A model generated the notes under the pieces. The model was given only the letters and a program-made list of their open reading frames with translations, did no database searches and was not told where the DNA came from. Below are positions 14,837 through 22,900 of a stretch of DNA of 30,019 nucleotides, in pieces. The first letter of the stretch is position 1. Each line of letters starts with the position of its first letter. The DNA is from an uncultured Phycisphaerales bacterium (GTDB lineage: Bacteria > Planctomycetota > Phycisphaerae > Sedimentisphaerales > Anaerobacaceae), in the NCBI GenBank assembly GCA_937927975.1, contig CALEZT010000168.1, positions 1-30,019 on the forward strand, read 5' to 3'. The position numbers were made by a program, and so were the translations under genes.

Positions 14837-15228
14837 AAATAATCTCGCCATTTCTGTCACCGCCGGGGGTTTTCTGCTACTATCAAGCTAGATAAGCAGC
14901 CGGTGCAGTGTCGGCCCGTTGAGACCTGGGCGCGTGTTTCGTCTGGATTTTTGACGGCGGGGGTGCTGTGTTGCGCCGCGTCTGCGCGGTTTTTAGACAG
15001 ATTTGGCTTTTGGAGAAGGTTAAGCCCGGTCCTACCGAATAAAAGAGCCCAGAATGGTGTGGTTTCTCGAGCAGGCCAAAGCCTCTCGCATTTCCCAAGG
15101 GGGTTCTTGCGGCTCTTACGCCGGGTTTGAGGGATGGGGCGTTCTTCGCACGCCCGATTGCTTCTCCCCACGCGGATTTCGTCCGTCATGCCCGGAGTCT
15201 GTCGTCAGAATGCGGTCTGAATGTGAAT
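14837..15228. other. Intergenic region before the membrane-anchored protein; possible weak promoter
   Basis: No gene is convincing here. CTGTCA (14854-14859) and TACTAT (14878-14883), 18 nt apart, could be a weak promoter. A short hairpin with a T-run follows at 14976-14994. The downstream frame is open back to 15127, but that part lacks a ribosome binding site and protein-like character. Confidence 0.45.
14976..14994 (+). terminator. Weak terminator-like hairpin in the leader
   Basis: CCGCG (14976-14980), loop TCTG, CGCGG (14985-14989), then TTTTT. The stem is only 5 bp. It could end transcription from the sigma-54-driven gene or attenuate transcription of the next gene. Confidence 0.35.
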
Positions 15229-17061
15229 GTGAGCAAACGCCGAAACAAACGTTCGCCCCGGAAACCACAGCGAACGCAGTCGACGGTCGTTCCTGCGAAG
15301 GGACGGGGCTTTTGGACTGCGCCGACCACGTGTGTATTCCTGGCGATTTCACTGGCTTTGGTGGGTCTGGCGGCATGGGCTGCGCATTCGACGTGGTCCT
15401 CCAACGACCTGGGTCCGCCGCCGGCGCCGCAGATCGGGTCCGACGTCCATCGGATGCAGCTTGTCTCCGAGATCGACTCGACTCTGGCGGAGAGCCGGGC
15501 CGTCCTTCTTGGGCAACGTCCCGAAGGCGACCCCACCTGTATCACGCGAGACCTCCAGGACCACCGCGTCGTTCTGCAGGGCAGTCCCACTGGTGGCATC
15601 GGACTGCGAATCGTGGCGTTCTACAGCGAGTCGCCTGAAAACCCCATGGCGTTGTATGAATGGTGTCAGATGAAGCTGCGTCCGTTTCTGCGCGGGCAGC
15701 GAGACGCCAACGCCTCGGCGCTGGTCCGAGCGGAGAGACTGGCGACCGTCACTCGGGAACTGGCTGATTCTATCCGCGGCGGAGCCATGCCTTCGGTCGG
15801 CGGCGTGTCGGTCCTGCCGGCCTGGCCTGCGGAGTGCCTTCGCCGGCTGGAGGCGGCCGTTGCGGCGGGGGATTCGCTCTCCTCGCGGATCTGGGCGGAT
15901 GAACTGGCGGCTGCGGCCTTCGCCTTGGCGGATCTGCACCGCTGGCTCAACGTCCTGCTGGACAGCCACCTTGTGTCGCTGGATTTCCAGGCCCGATGCC
16001 GGACGGCGTTCGAGTGGACGGAACGGGTCGCCCAGGAGCCCAGGAAGGACCAGGAGTCCTGCCTTCCCGCCGCCGGCCAGATGGTCGCCTTGTGCGTGAA
16101 CTACCTGGAGGTGGAGCGCCAGGCCGAAGGGCTGTTCGGACCTCCTGCGACATGGGCCGCGACGGTCGTCTCCCAGGAGTTGTCCAATACGCCGGCCGCC
16201 CGCTGGATGCCGCCGGAGATTCGGTCGGCGTTTTTGACCGTGCGAAGCCGCCTGTCGCCTGCGACTCGGGTGGTCTGGGATCGGGCGGCTGCGGCGCCTT
16301 TCGAGCGGTCCTACCTGGCCAACATGCTCTTTCGCGCCGCCTCCGCGGGCGTGCTCGAACAGATGGCTCTGGTCCTTCAGCGTTTTGAACAATCGCACCG
16401 TGCCGTGACGATCGCGGAACTGATGGACGTGCTGTTCTACCGCGCCGGGCTCCACAGCAGCGGATTCCCTTGGTCTGATCGCTACGATCCGCGTATCCTC
16501 AATGCGGCCGGGGCTGTGGCCGGGACGCGGGATGTGACGATTCTGCGAGCTCATGGCCTGGTGAACGGCATCCTGAAGGGATGGGAGAACTATGTCGGCG
16601 GCATCCCGACTCTGGCCGATTGTCTGGACGCCGGCAAGCTCGATTGCGTGCGCGGCACGGACCTGGTCGGGGCCTTGTACCGGGGGGCAGGGCAGGGCGA
16701 GTTCTTCGTAATCCGTCTCAACTGCGGCGTTGTCGGCCACAGCGTCGGCGCGGTCCCCTTGGGGCAAGCCAACGAACGGCGTCTGCTGATCGTGGATTGC
16801 CTCGATTCCCAAATGCCCAGCCAAACCTGGCCCAGGGCCTTCTTCCATGGTCTGACCTGGCCGGTGGGCTATCCCGGCGAAAAGGGCAAGTTGTTCTCAG
16901 CGGAGCTCTATGCGAGAGGGCTCGATGGTTGTCTATTCGCAGAAGGATATGTGGTTCGAGGCGAGCACGCCGGCCACTGGACGCGAGCGGCTCTGCCCTA
17001 TCTGCCCGGCGGCGAGAAGGCTGCCTCCGCGAAGATTTTCGAGGGTCCCTATCCTGAGTAA
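15229..17061 (+). CDS. Membrane-anchored protein with possible transglutaminase-like C-terminal domain
   Basis: From the GTG at 15229 the product has 610 residues: a very basic N-terminus (S-K-R-R-N-K-R-S), a transmembrane helix at about 32-53, a helical middle region (about 70-440), and a C-terminal domain. In that domain D-C-V-R-G-T-D (Cys473), V-G-H-S-V-G (His504) and L-I-V-D-C-L-D (Asp523) are ordered and spaced as in a transglutaminase-like Cys-His-Asp triad, with L-V-G-A-L-Y-R helix residues after the Cys. This suggests a protease- or amidase-like activity outside the membrane, but it is a motif reading only. The start is uncertain: there is no clear ribosome binding site, GTG 15223 is also in frame, and the frame opens at 15127. 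It converges on the PL11 lyase gene. Confidence 0.72.
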   Translation: MSKRRNKRSPRKPQRTQSTVVPAKGRGFWTAPTTCVFLAISLALVGLAAWAAHSTWSSNDLGPPPAPQIGSDVHRMQLVSEIDSTLAESRAVLLGQRPEGDPTCITRDLQDHRVVLQGSPTGGIGLRIVAFYSESPENPMALYEWCQMKLRPFLRGQRDANASALVRAERLATVTRELADSIRGGAMPSVGGVSVLPAWPAECLRRLEAAVAAGDSLSSRIWADELAAAAFALADLHRWLNVLLDSHLVSLDFQARCRTAFEWTERVAQEPRKDQESCLPAAGQMVALCVNYLEVERQAEGLFGPPATWAATVVSQELSNTPAARWMPPEIRSAFLTVRSRLSPATRVVWDRAAAAPFERSYLANMLFRAASAGVLEQMALVLQRFEQSHRAVTIAELMDVLFYRAGLHSSGFPWSDRYDPRILNAAGAVAGTRDVTILRAHGLVNGILKGWENYVGGIPTLADCLDAGKLDCVRGTDLVGALYRGAGQGEFFVIRLNCGVVGHSVGAVPLGQANERRLLIVDCLDSQMPSQTWPRAFFHGLTWPVGYPGEKGKLFSAELYARGLDGCLFAEGYVVRGEHAGHWTRAALPYLPGGEKAASAKIFEGPYPE

Positions 17062-17100
17062 TACCCTCTGTTCTATGCGAGGGCGATGCGTGCGTCGCCC

Positions 17101-18978
17101 CTACCGGAGGGCCTCGCCGGAACCGATGAGCGTGATGTTCGGACGAGGCGGAGCGGCCATCCCCTGGCCCAGGAAGAAGCTCATGTGCGGCGGCTTGTTG
17201 TAGACCACGTTCTGCCAGGCGATCGAGAGGCGATACTGCGGGTCGTGCATCAGCGTGTGGAGGCGATGCTCCGTCGGGATCGTCGTGGTGTACAGTCGAA
17301 GCGACTTGCCGTCCGGGGCGGTCATCAGGATCTCTTCACGCCAGTCGCCCAGGAGATCGGCAGTCAGGTTCGGGCCGCGGCCGCCGGGGCGGGACCCGGT
17401 GGCGAAAATCCTGTCCTCGGTATTCGTCTGCCAGTTCCATTTCGTGACGTTCGAGCCTCCGATCAGCTCGCGCAACAGGTCGCCATCCCACCAGATTGCG
17501 AATCCGCTCGATCGTGGGGCCGGACCGATCTGATTTCCGGCGCAATCCCGCAGACCGCCGGGGCCGCCCCAGGCTTCGCAGCCGTGGTGGCGCGGATCGA
17601 TATCCGCCACGAGGCCGCCGCCGACGTCGATGCCGGGGCTGTGCTTCCAGATCGCTTCACCCGTTCTCGCGTCGCGCATCGCGGCGCCGGGGCTCTGGAA
17701 TCGGACGGTGTCGTCCTCGTTCTCGTGGACGGTGAAGACCTCCAGGCCCGGCCGGTCGGGACAGAAGTCGCCGATGTGCATGGCGTCGCCGTGGCGCCAG
17801 CCGGTGGAGTAGAGGCCTTTGCCGTTGTCGTCGACGACCATCGCGTGATAGACGATCTCGTCCCGTCCGTCCCGGTCGACGTCCGCCACCGAGAGCGAGT
17901 GACCGCCCATGCCGGAGTAGGGCGATGCGTCGGAGAAGGGTGGCATACTGATGCCGGAGTCGAAGACCCAGCGGCTGGTCAACTCGCCGTTTCGCCAGTC
18001 CCAGGCGGCCAGGACGGTCCTGCCGTACACGCCGCGACACATCACGACGCTGGGACGCACGCCGTCCAGGTAGGCGATGCACGCGAGGAATCGGTCGCAG
18101 CGGTTGCCGTAGCTGTCGTTGCCGCCATTGCCGCCGATGCCGCCCCAGCCGTCGATGGGATCGCGGCTCGGAATGTAGTCCACCGTTTTGAGTGCGGCTC
18201 CCGTCCGACCGTCGAAGACCGTGAGGAACTCGGGACCGTCGAGGATGCGTCCGTCGGTTCTGTCGCCTGGTTTGAGCGTGCGCCAGTCCTTGTCTTCGTC
18301 TCCGATGACCTTGCCCAGGCCGTCTTTGGTTCCATCGGCGGTCTTGCAGACCATCTCGGCCCGCCCGTCGCCGTCGAGGTCGTAGACCATGAACTGCGTG
18401 TAGTGTTCGCCCTCGCGGATGTTGATCCCGAGGTCGATCCGCCACAGGTGAGTGCCGTCGAGCTTGTAGGCGTCGAAGACCGGGGTTCCCGTCACGCCGG
18501 CGAAGGAGTTGTCCCGCCCGCGCGAGACCTGGTGGAGGATGATTTCGTACTGGCCGTCGCCGTCGAGGTCGGCCACGGAGGCGTCGCCCGGGCGATAGTC
18601 GCCAATGGGCTGGATCGGGATTTCGAGATAGTTGTCCTCCCAGGCCCCGACGGGCTTGGAAGCAGCCAGTTCTTTGCCCTCGACGATCGGTCGGACGAAG
18701 TACCGCAGGGGCAGGTTCGGGTCGGCCTTCGTGTCGACGTGGTTCGTGGCGCCGGCGATGGGGGATTCGTTGACTTTGACCGGTCCGGCGTCGCCTGCGA
18801 CGCGATACAGGTTGAAGGCGATCCCCTCGGGGTCGGTTCCGAAGAGCCGCCAGCCGACGTAGACGCCTCCGGGCTGTTTGACCGCCACGACGCCGCGGGT
18901 GAGGTTTTCCATCTGTCGGGGCGCGTCCAGGGCAAGCAGACCCGTCGCCAACACGACCTGAATCGCCAGATGCGTCAT
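17101..18978 (-). CDS. Rhamnogalacturonan lyase, polysaccharide lyase family 11
   Basis: PL11 enzymes cut the alternating rhamnose-galacturonate backbone of pectin (rhamnogalacturonan I) by beta-elimination, using calcium on an eight-bladed beta-propeller. The 625-residue product matches YesW/YesX-type enzymes throughout: M-E-N-L-x-R-G-V-V-A and G-V-Y-V-G-W-R near the N-terminus, repeated D-x-D-G-D-G-x-x-E-I/M calcium-binding turns, K-T-A-D-G-T, G-G-H-S-L-S-V-A-D-V-D, G-W-R-H-G-D-A-M-H-I-G-D and a C-terminal Q-Y-R-L-S-I-A-W-Q. A signal peptide spans about 1-18. I chose the ATG at 18978 because GGGAG lies 8 nt upstream; an ATG at 18993 adds five residues. It is divergent from member C and convergent with the membrane-anchored gene. 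It is the only recognisable carbohydrate-active enzyme here and sets the likely substrate. Confidence 0.95.
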   Translation of the reverse strand: MTHLAIQVVLATGLLALDAPRQMENLTRGVVAVKQPGGVYVGWRLFGTDPEGIAFNLYRVAGDAGPVKVNESPIAGATNHVDTKADPNLPLRYFVRPIVEGKELAASKPVGAWEDNYLEIPIQPIGDYRPGDASVADLDGDGQYEIILHQVSRGRDNSFAGVTGTPVFDAYKLDGTHLWRIDLGINIREGEHYTQFMVYDLDGDGRAEMVCKTADGTKDGLGKVIGDEDKDWRTLKPGDRTDGRILDGPEFLTVFDGRTGAALKTVDYIPSRDPIDGWGGIGGNGGNDSYGNRCDRFLACIAYLDGVRPSVVMCRGVYGRTVLAAWDWRNGELTSRWVFDSGISMPPFSDASPYSGMGGHSLSVADVDRDGRDEIVYHAMVVDDNGKGLYSTGWRHGDAMHIGDFCPDRPGLEVFTVHENEDDTVRFQSPGAAMRDARTGEAIWKHSPGIDVGGGLVADIDPRHHGCEAWGGPGGLRDCAGNQIGPAPRSSGFAIWWDGDLLRELIGGSNVTKWNWQTNTEDRIFATGSRPGGRGPNLTADLLGDWREEILMTAPDGKSLRLYTTTIPTEHRLHTLMHDPQYRLSIAWQNVVYNKPPHMSFFLGQGMAAPPRPNITLIGSGEALR

Positions 18979-19303
18979 CGCAGTCACTCCCATGATTGAA
19001 CTGCCGCCTTGGGGCGTTTGCGTCTCTCAGGGGACGCGTGCTCGGATTCTATCATGAGCCGGGCCATCGCGACAGAGGAATGCGGGTTTTCCACATTCGC
19101 ATGGCGTCGCCCTGTGCAGGGATCATGGGTAAAATGATGGATGCGGCATAATTTTGTCTAAAGAGCATGGTTGTAGATGCCTATAATGGTTAAGATAGGC
19201 AGGTATCGCCTATGGCGCGACGGGTATTCTCGTCGGATCGAGTGAATCGGTCCCGTGTGGGCAGTAAGATCCGACGGATTGAGGATTATAGGAGGACTGA
19301 ATC
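18979..19303. other. Divergent regulatory region between the PL11 lyase and member C
   Basis: This region serves two divergent genes. A leftward -10-like TAGAAT occurs at 19046-19051 (minus strand) with a poor -35. A perfect TATAAT lies at 19182-19187 on the plus strand. Downstream are two short hairpins, ATAGGC/GCCTAT (19195-19213) and CGACG/CGTCG (19218-19235), then AGGAGG (19290-19295). Shared control of lyase and binding protein is plausible. Confidence 0.5.
19182..19187 (+). promoter_or_regulatory. Candidate -10 element for member C
   Basis: This is a perfect TATAAT about 117 nt before the ATG at 19304. No good -35 is found at 16-18 nt; TTGTCT lies 22 nt upstream. That is consistent with an activator-dependent promoter, or with chance. 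Confidence 0.4.
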
Positions 19304-22273
19304 ATGCGTAAAGCGAGTGTTTCCCTCGGGCAACGTTTGGCAAGGATTCCGGCTGTGCTCCTTGTCGTCGTGGCCCTCGTCTCGGCTGGCCAGGCCGGGA
19401 CGCTGACCATTGTGGATCTGCCTGTCACAGGCACCGACGCCGCCATCGGCATCAGCGTCGACAAGATCTACACGCACACCTTCGACTTCGGGTCCAATGC
19501 CCCGGTCACCATCAACGGGGTTGCCTTCGAACAAGGCCCGACCGCGTCGATAACCGCAGCCTTCAACGGCACGAGCAGGCAAGGATTCGCCTACACCATC
19601 ACCGACACTCGCGCCGCCGTTTCCGTCGCCATCCACGCCGGCAGCGACACTGCCTCGCAGGCCGATGGAAACTCGCGGGGGCTGCTGACGGACATGATCT
19701 ATCACAGCGGTTCGACCACCATTGGCGCCGGAGTTCAACTGACCCTCTCGGGTCTGACGCCGGGCATGACGTATTCGACTCGGTACTACTATCGCTCCTG
19801 GGGCAGCGGCGCGACCGCCCGAACGATCACCATCCAGGGCGACGGCGGCCACCACGGCGTCTTCTCCGACGTGATCGACGTGGAGATCGACGGCGGCGGA
19901 GCCCACTACCTGGACTACACCTTCATCTCCGACGACGCCAACGTCACGATGAGGTTCCTCACCAACGACAACAACAACGGCGTGCACCTCTACGGCATCA
20001 CCAACGAAGTGGTCCCCAGCGGCATGGCCATCAAGCCCGTGCCTTCGGATAAGGCCACCGACGTCTACCGGGAATCAGTGCTGTCCTGGGGCGCCGCGGA
20101 TGACGCCGAGACCCACGACGTCTACTTAGGCCTCTCCGCAGCCGACGTCGATGCCGCCACTTCGGCCGATCCGAGAGGCGTGCTCGTCAGCGCGGGCCAG
20201 GATGAGACCACCTTCGACCCAGGCCGGCTCGAACTTGGCAAGACCTATTTCTGGCGCGTGGATGAAGTCGGCGGAACCCCCGACTTCACGGTGACCAAGG
20301 GCATGGTCTGGAGCTTCACGGTCGAGCCGGTCTCCTACGCGATTGCCGGCGCTTCCATCACGGCCACCGCCTCCAGCGTCAGCCTGGCCGACATGGGACC
20401 CGGCAAGACCGTCGATGGCTCCGGCCTCAGCGTCAACGATGCACACTCCACCTCGGGCGAGACCATGTGGCTCAGCGCCATGAACGATGCGCAGCCGTGG
20501 ATTCAGTACGCCTTTGACCGGGCCTACAAACTCGACAAGATGCTGGTTTGGAACTCCAACCAGGCGGCCGAGCCAGCCATCGGCTGGGGCGTCAAGGCTG
20601 CCACGGTCGAGGTCTCGCTCGACGGCCAGACCTGGACGTCGCTCGGCGAGTTCGAGTTCGCACAGGGTTTGGGCGCAGCGACCTACACCGCCAACACGAC
20701 CGTCGATCTCGGCGGCGCCGCGGCCCAGTACGTCAAGGTGTCGATCGTCAGCAACTGGGGCGGGGTCGTCAAGCAGTACGGCCTGAGCGAGGTTCGCTTC
20801 TTCCAGATCCCGACGGTGGCCGCCAAGCCGAGCCCGGCTTCCGGCGCTGCGGGTCTGGCTCCCGAAGTAACCCTCTCCTGGCGGCCCGGACGCGACGCGG
20901 GCTCGCACCAGGTGTTCCTGGGAACCGACGCCGCCAATCTGCCTCTGGTCGCCACGGTGACCGAGAACTCGTATGAAACGGAAGTGGCCCTCGGAACGAC
21001 CTACTACTGGAAGGTGGTCGAGGTCAACGACGCCCAGACGCCCAGCGCGTGGGAAGGCCCGGTGTGGAGCTTCTCCACTGTCCGCTCCATTCTGGTCGAA
21101 GGTTTCGAGAGCTACAACGACGATATGGACGCCGAGGGCGCGATCTTCCAGACCTGGCTCGACGGCTTCGAGAATCCTTCGAACGGCTCGATCGTCGGCT
21201 ATGGCCAGGCGCCGTTTGCCGAGAAGACGATCGTTTTCGGCACTCAGTCCATGCCGTTCGCATACGACAACACCTCCGGCGCCTCGTATTCCGAGGCCGA
21301 GCGAACCCTCGACGGCCAGGACTGGACCAGGTTCGGGCTCAAGGGCCTGTCGCTCTACTTCTTCGGCAACCCAGCTAACACCGGCGCCGGAAAGCTCTAC
21401 GTCAAGATCAACAATACCAAGGTGGTTTACGGCGGCGCGTCTTCGGACCTGACGATCAGCGTCTGGATGCCCTGGACGATCGACCTGGCGGCCACCGGCG
21501 CGAACCTCAAGAACATCACGAAGCTGGTGGTCGGCGTCGAAGGCGCCGGCGCCAAGGGCAGCCTGTTCATCGACGAGATTCGCTTGTTCCCCAGCGTGGC
21601 CGGGACGGCGATGCCTGTCGATCCGGGCACGACCGGTCTGGTCGCCTACTACAAGTTCGACGGCGACGCCAAGGACTCGGCCGGCACGCACCACGCGACT
21701 CCGACCGGCTCGCCGGGTTATGTCGCCGGCAAGGTCGGCCAGGCCCTGAACATGACCGCCGACGGGCAGTACGTGACGGTTCCGTACTCCGCGGACCTGG
21801 CGATGAACACGTTCACCGCTGCCGCCTGGGTCAATGTCTCCAATGTATCGGCTCTCCGGGCCATTCTCGGAACGCGTTTCAACGGCGACAACACCTTCGA
21901 CATGAAGGTCGAGGCCACCCGCGTCCATGGCGACATCGGCGACGGCACCGTCTGGCTGAACACGTCGGTGGACGTCACCGCAGCCCAGGGCGGCGTTCTG
22001 CCGACCGGCGTCTGGCACCACATCGTCTATGTGATCGACGATGCCAGCGATACCGCGAAGATCTACCTGAACGGCGCCTTGGCGTCGACGGTGACCTTCA
22101 CCGGGACGCCGCTGTTCATGAAGGCAGGCCAGGAGCTGCGGATCGGCAACTGCTCCGGCACCGAGTACATGCACGGCATGATCGACGAGGTTCGGCTCTA
22201 CAACCGCGCCCTGTCCGACGCGGAAGTGGCGGCTCTCGTCGGCCGGCCGGGACCGGTGTACGTCGCTCCGTAA
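19304..22273 (+). CDS. Large exported Fn3/discoidin/LamG modular protein (family member C)
   Basis: AGGAGG (19290-19295) is 8 nt before the ATG; the signal peptide ends G-Q-A at 31; 989 residues. Order: an N-terminal beta-rich module of about 205 residues (32-238) that I do not recognise; Fn3-like (242-345; T-Y-F-W-R-V-D-E-V); F5/8 type C discoidin (349-503; M-L-V-W-N-S-N-Q and L-S-E-V-R-F-F); Fn3-like (505-595); continuous jelly-roll starting V-E-G-F-E-S-Y (599-763) and closing F-I-D-E-I; LamG (778-980; G-L-V-A-Y-Y-K-F-D-G, G-V-W-H-H-I-V-Y and I-D-E-V-R-L-Y-N-R-A-L-S). LamG and discoidin modules bind carbohydrates or surfaces. The jelly-roll is uninterrupted here, as in member A. It is transcribed away from the PL11 lyase and ends at a strong terminator. 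No anchor signal is visible. Confidence 0.9.
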   Translation: MRKASVSLGQRLARIPAVLLVVVALVSAGQAGTLTIVDLPVTGTDAAIGISVDKIYTHTFDFGSNAPVTINGVAFEQGPTASITAAFNGTSRQGFAYTITDTRAAVSVAIHAGSDTASQADGNSRGLLTDMIYHSGSTTIGAGVQLTLSGLTPGMTYSTRYYYRSWGSGATARTITIQGDGGHHGVFSDVIDVEIDGGGAHYLDYTFISDDANVTMRFLTNDNNNGVHLYGITNEVVPSGMAIKPVPSDKATDVYRESVLSWGAADDAETHDVYLGLSAADVDAATSADPRGVLVSAGQDETTFDPGRLELGKTYFWRVDEVGGTPDFTVTKGMVWSFTVEPVSYAIAGASITATASSVSLADMGPGKTVDGSGLSVNDAHSTSGETMWLSAMNDAQPWIQYAFDRAYKLDKMLVWNSNQAAEPAIGWGVKAATVEVSLDGQTWTSLGEFEFAQGLGAATYTANTTVDLGGAAAQYVKVSIVSNWGGVVKQYGLSEVRFFQIPTVAAKPSPASGAAGLAPEVTLSWRPGRDAGSHQVFLGTDAANLPLVATVTENSYETEVALGTTYYWKVVEVNDAQTPSAWEGPVWSFSTVRSILVEGFESYNDDMDAEGAIFQTWLDGFENPSNGSIVGYGQAPFAEKTIVFGTQSMPFAYDNTSGASYSEAERTLDGQDWTRFGLKGLSLYFFGNPANTGAGKLYVKINNTKVVYGGASSDLTISVWMPWTIDLAATGANLKNITKLVVGVEGAGAKGSLFIDEIRLFPSVAGTAMPVDPGTTGLVAYYKFDGDAKDSAGTHHATPTGSPGYVAGKVGQALNMTADGQYVTVPYSADLAMNTFTAAAWVNVSNVSALRAILGTRFNGDNTFDMKVEATRVHGDIGDGTVWLNTSVDVTAAQGGVLPTGVWHHIVYVIDDASDTAKIYLNGALASTVTFTGTPLFMKAGQELRIGNCSGTEYMHGMIDEVRLYNRALSDAEVAALVGRPGPVYVAP

Positions 22274-22308
22274 GGAGTGTTTGAACCAGCAGGATGATCG
22301 TTGCCTCC

Positions 22309-22369
22309 GGGGATGCCGTGGGTTGTCTGGGTTCTTCGAACCGACGCCCACGGCGTCCCCTTTCTCTTT
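22309..22369 (+). terminator. Intrinsic terminator after member C
   Basis: GGGGATGCCGTGGG (22309-22322) pairs with CCCACGGCGTCCCC (22347-22360) over 14 bp with one G-T wobble. The loop holds a smaller GGTT/AACC hairpin, and TTTCTCTTT follows. Confidence 0.88.
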
Positions 22370-22418
22370 GGCATCGGGGAAATGCCGCAAAGTGGTTGAT
22401 TAACGGTCGCTTTTGCGC

Positions 22419-22447
22419 TTGACTCCGGCTGCGAGACCCGATATTAT
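22419..22447 (+). promoter_or_regulatory. Sigma-70-type promoter for member D
   Basis: TTGACT (22419-22424) and TATTAT (22442-22447) are exactly 17 nt apart, each 5 of 6 to consensus. It is the best sigma-70-type promoter in the window. It lies just after a terminator and about 450 nt before the ATG of member D. Confidence 0.7.
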
Positions 22448-22774
22448 AGGATGCTGTCAGATGTCCGATAAGAGGGGGCCCTAAGGGCCGGAGAAGTTGT
22501 GAGGGATGGGCTCGAGCGTTTCAGGCCCACGGAACAGCGTCGTAGGTGGGTGCTATGGGGTCGACCAGACACATCATACGCAGCGCAGGGGCTTTCAGAG
22601 TGCATTTCTTCACGGCCGCGGTCGCGTTTTGGATTCCGACCCGGTCGTTTGTCGATATAGCCGTCAGGAATTGCCGTCTCCGGGCGGTTCTCAATGCGCG
22701 CGGTCTGTCGCGTCCTTGGTGTGTGGCCGAGGGTCGCGTGGCTGTGCATTCGTTTTCGACAGGAGGAACAGTCT

Positions 22775-22813
22775 GTGTGTGGTGATCATTTCTATTGCCT
22801 TCCCGATGGTTAG
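22775..22813 (+). CDS. Possible 12-codon leader peptide (uORF)
   Basis: A perfect AGGAGG (22761-22766) lies 8 nt before a GTG. The frame encodes M-C-G-D-H-F-Y-C-L-P-D-G and stops at 22811-22813, 87 nt before the ATG of member D. The strong ribosome binding site inside a long leader suggests translation that could couple to or regulate the downstream gene. No run of one amino acid is present, so it is not a classic amino-acid attenuator. It may be chance in a GC-rich leader. Confidence 0.3.
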   Translation: MCGDHFYCLPDG

Positions 22814-22865
22814 GTTCCCGGCGTCCATCCGTCCGGGTAGAGTCCTGTGAAATTCTTTGGAGTTA

Positions 22866-22880
22866 GGTCGCATCGCGACC
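22866..22880 (+). promoter_or_regulatory. Leader hairpin before the ribosome binding site of member D
   Basis: GGTCGC (22866-22871), loop ATC, GCGACC (22875-22880). It precedes the AGGAG at 22888-22892. The same stem occurs at the same place in the leader of member E. Confidence 0.6.
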
Positions 22881-22900
22881 GAGGGTTAGGAGCAAGCATC

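Larger units (their letters stand above)
22274..22900. other. Terminator, strong promoter and long leader between members C and D
   Basis: In these 627 nt lie the terminator of member C (22309-22369), a good sigma-70-type promoter (22419-22447), and a leader of about 447 nt. The leader carries a GGCCC/GGGCC hairpin (22477-22489), a short reading frame with a perfect ribosome binding site (22761-22813), and a hairpin directly before the ribosome binding site of member D. Confidence 0.6.

Noticed and set aside
22546..22785. 79-codon plus-strand frame in the leader of member D
   Set aside because: It has no ribosome binding site and no recognisable pattern, and overlaps other open frames in the same GC-rich leader.
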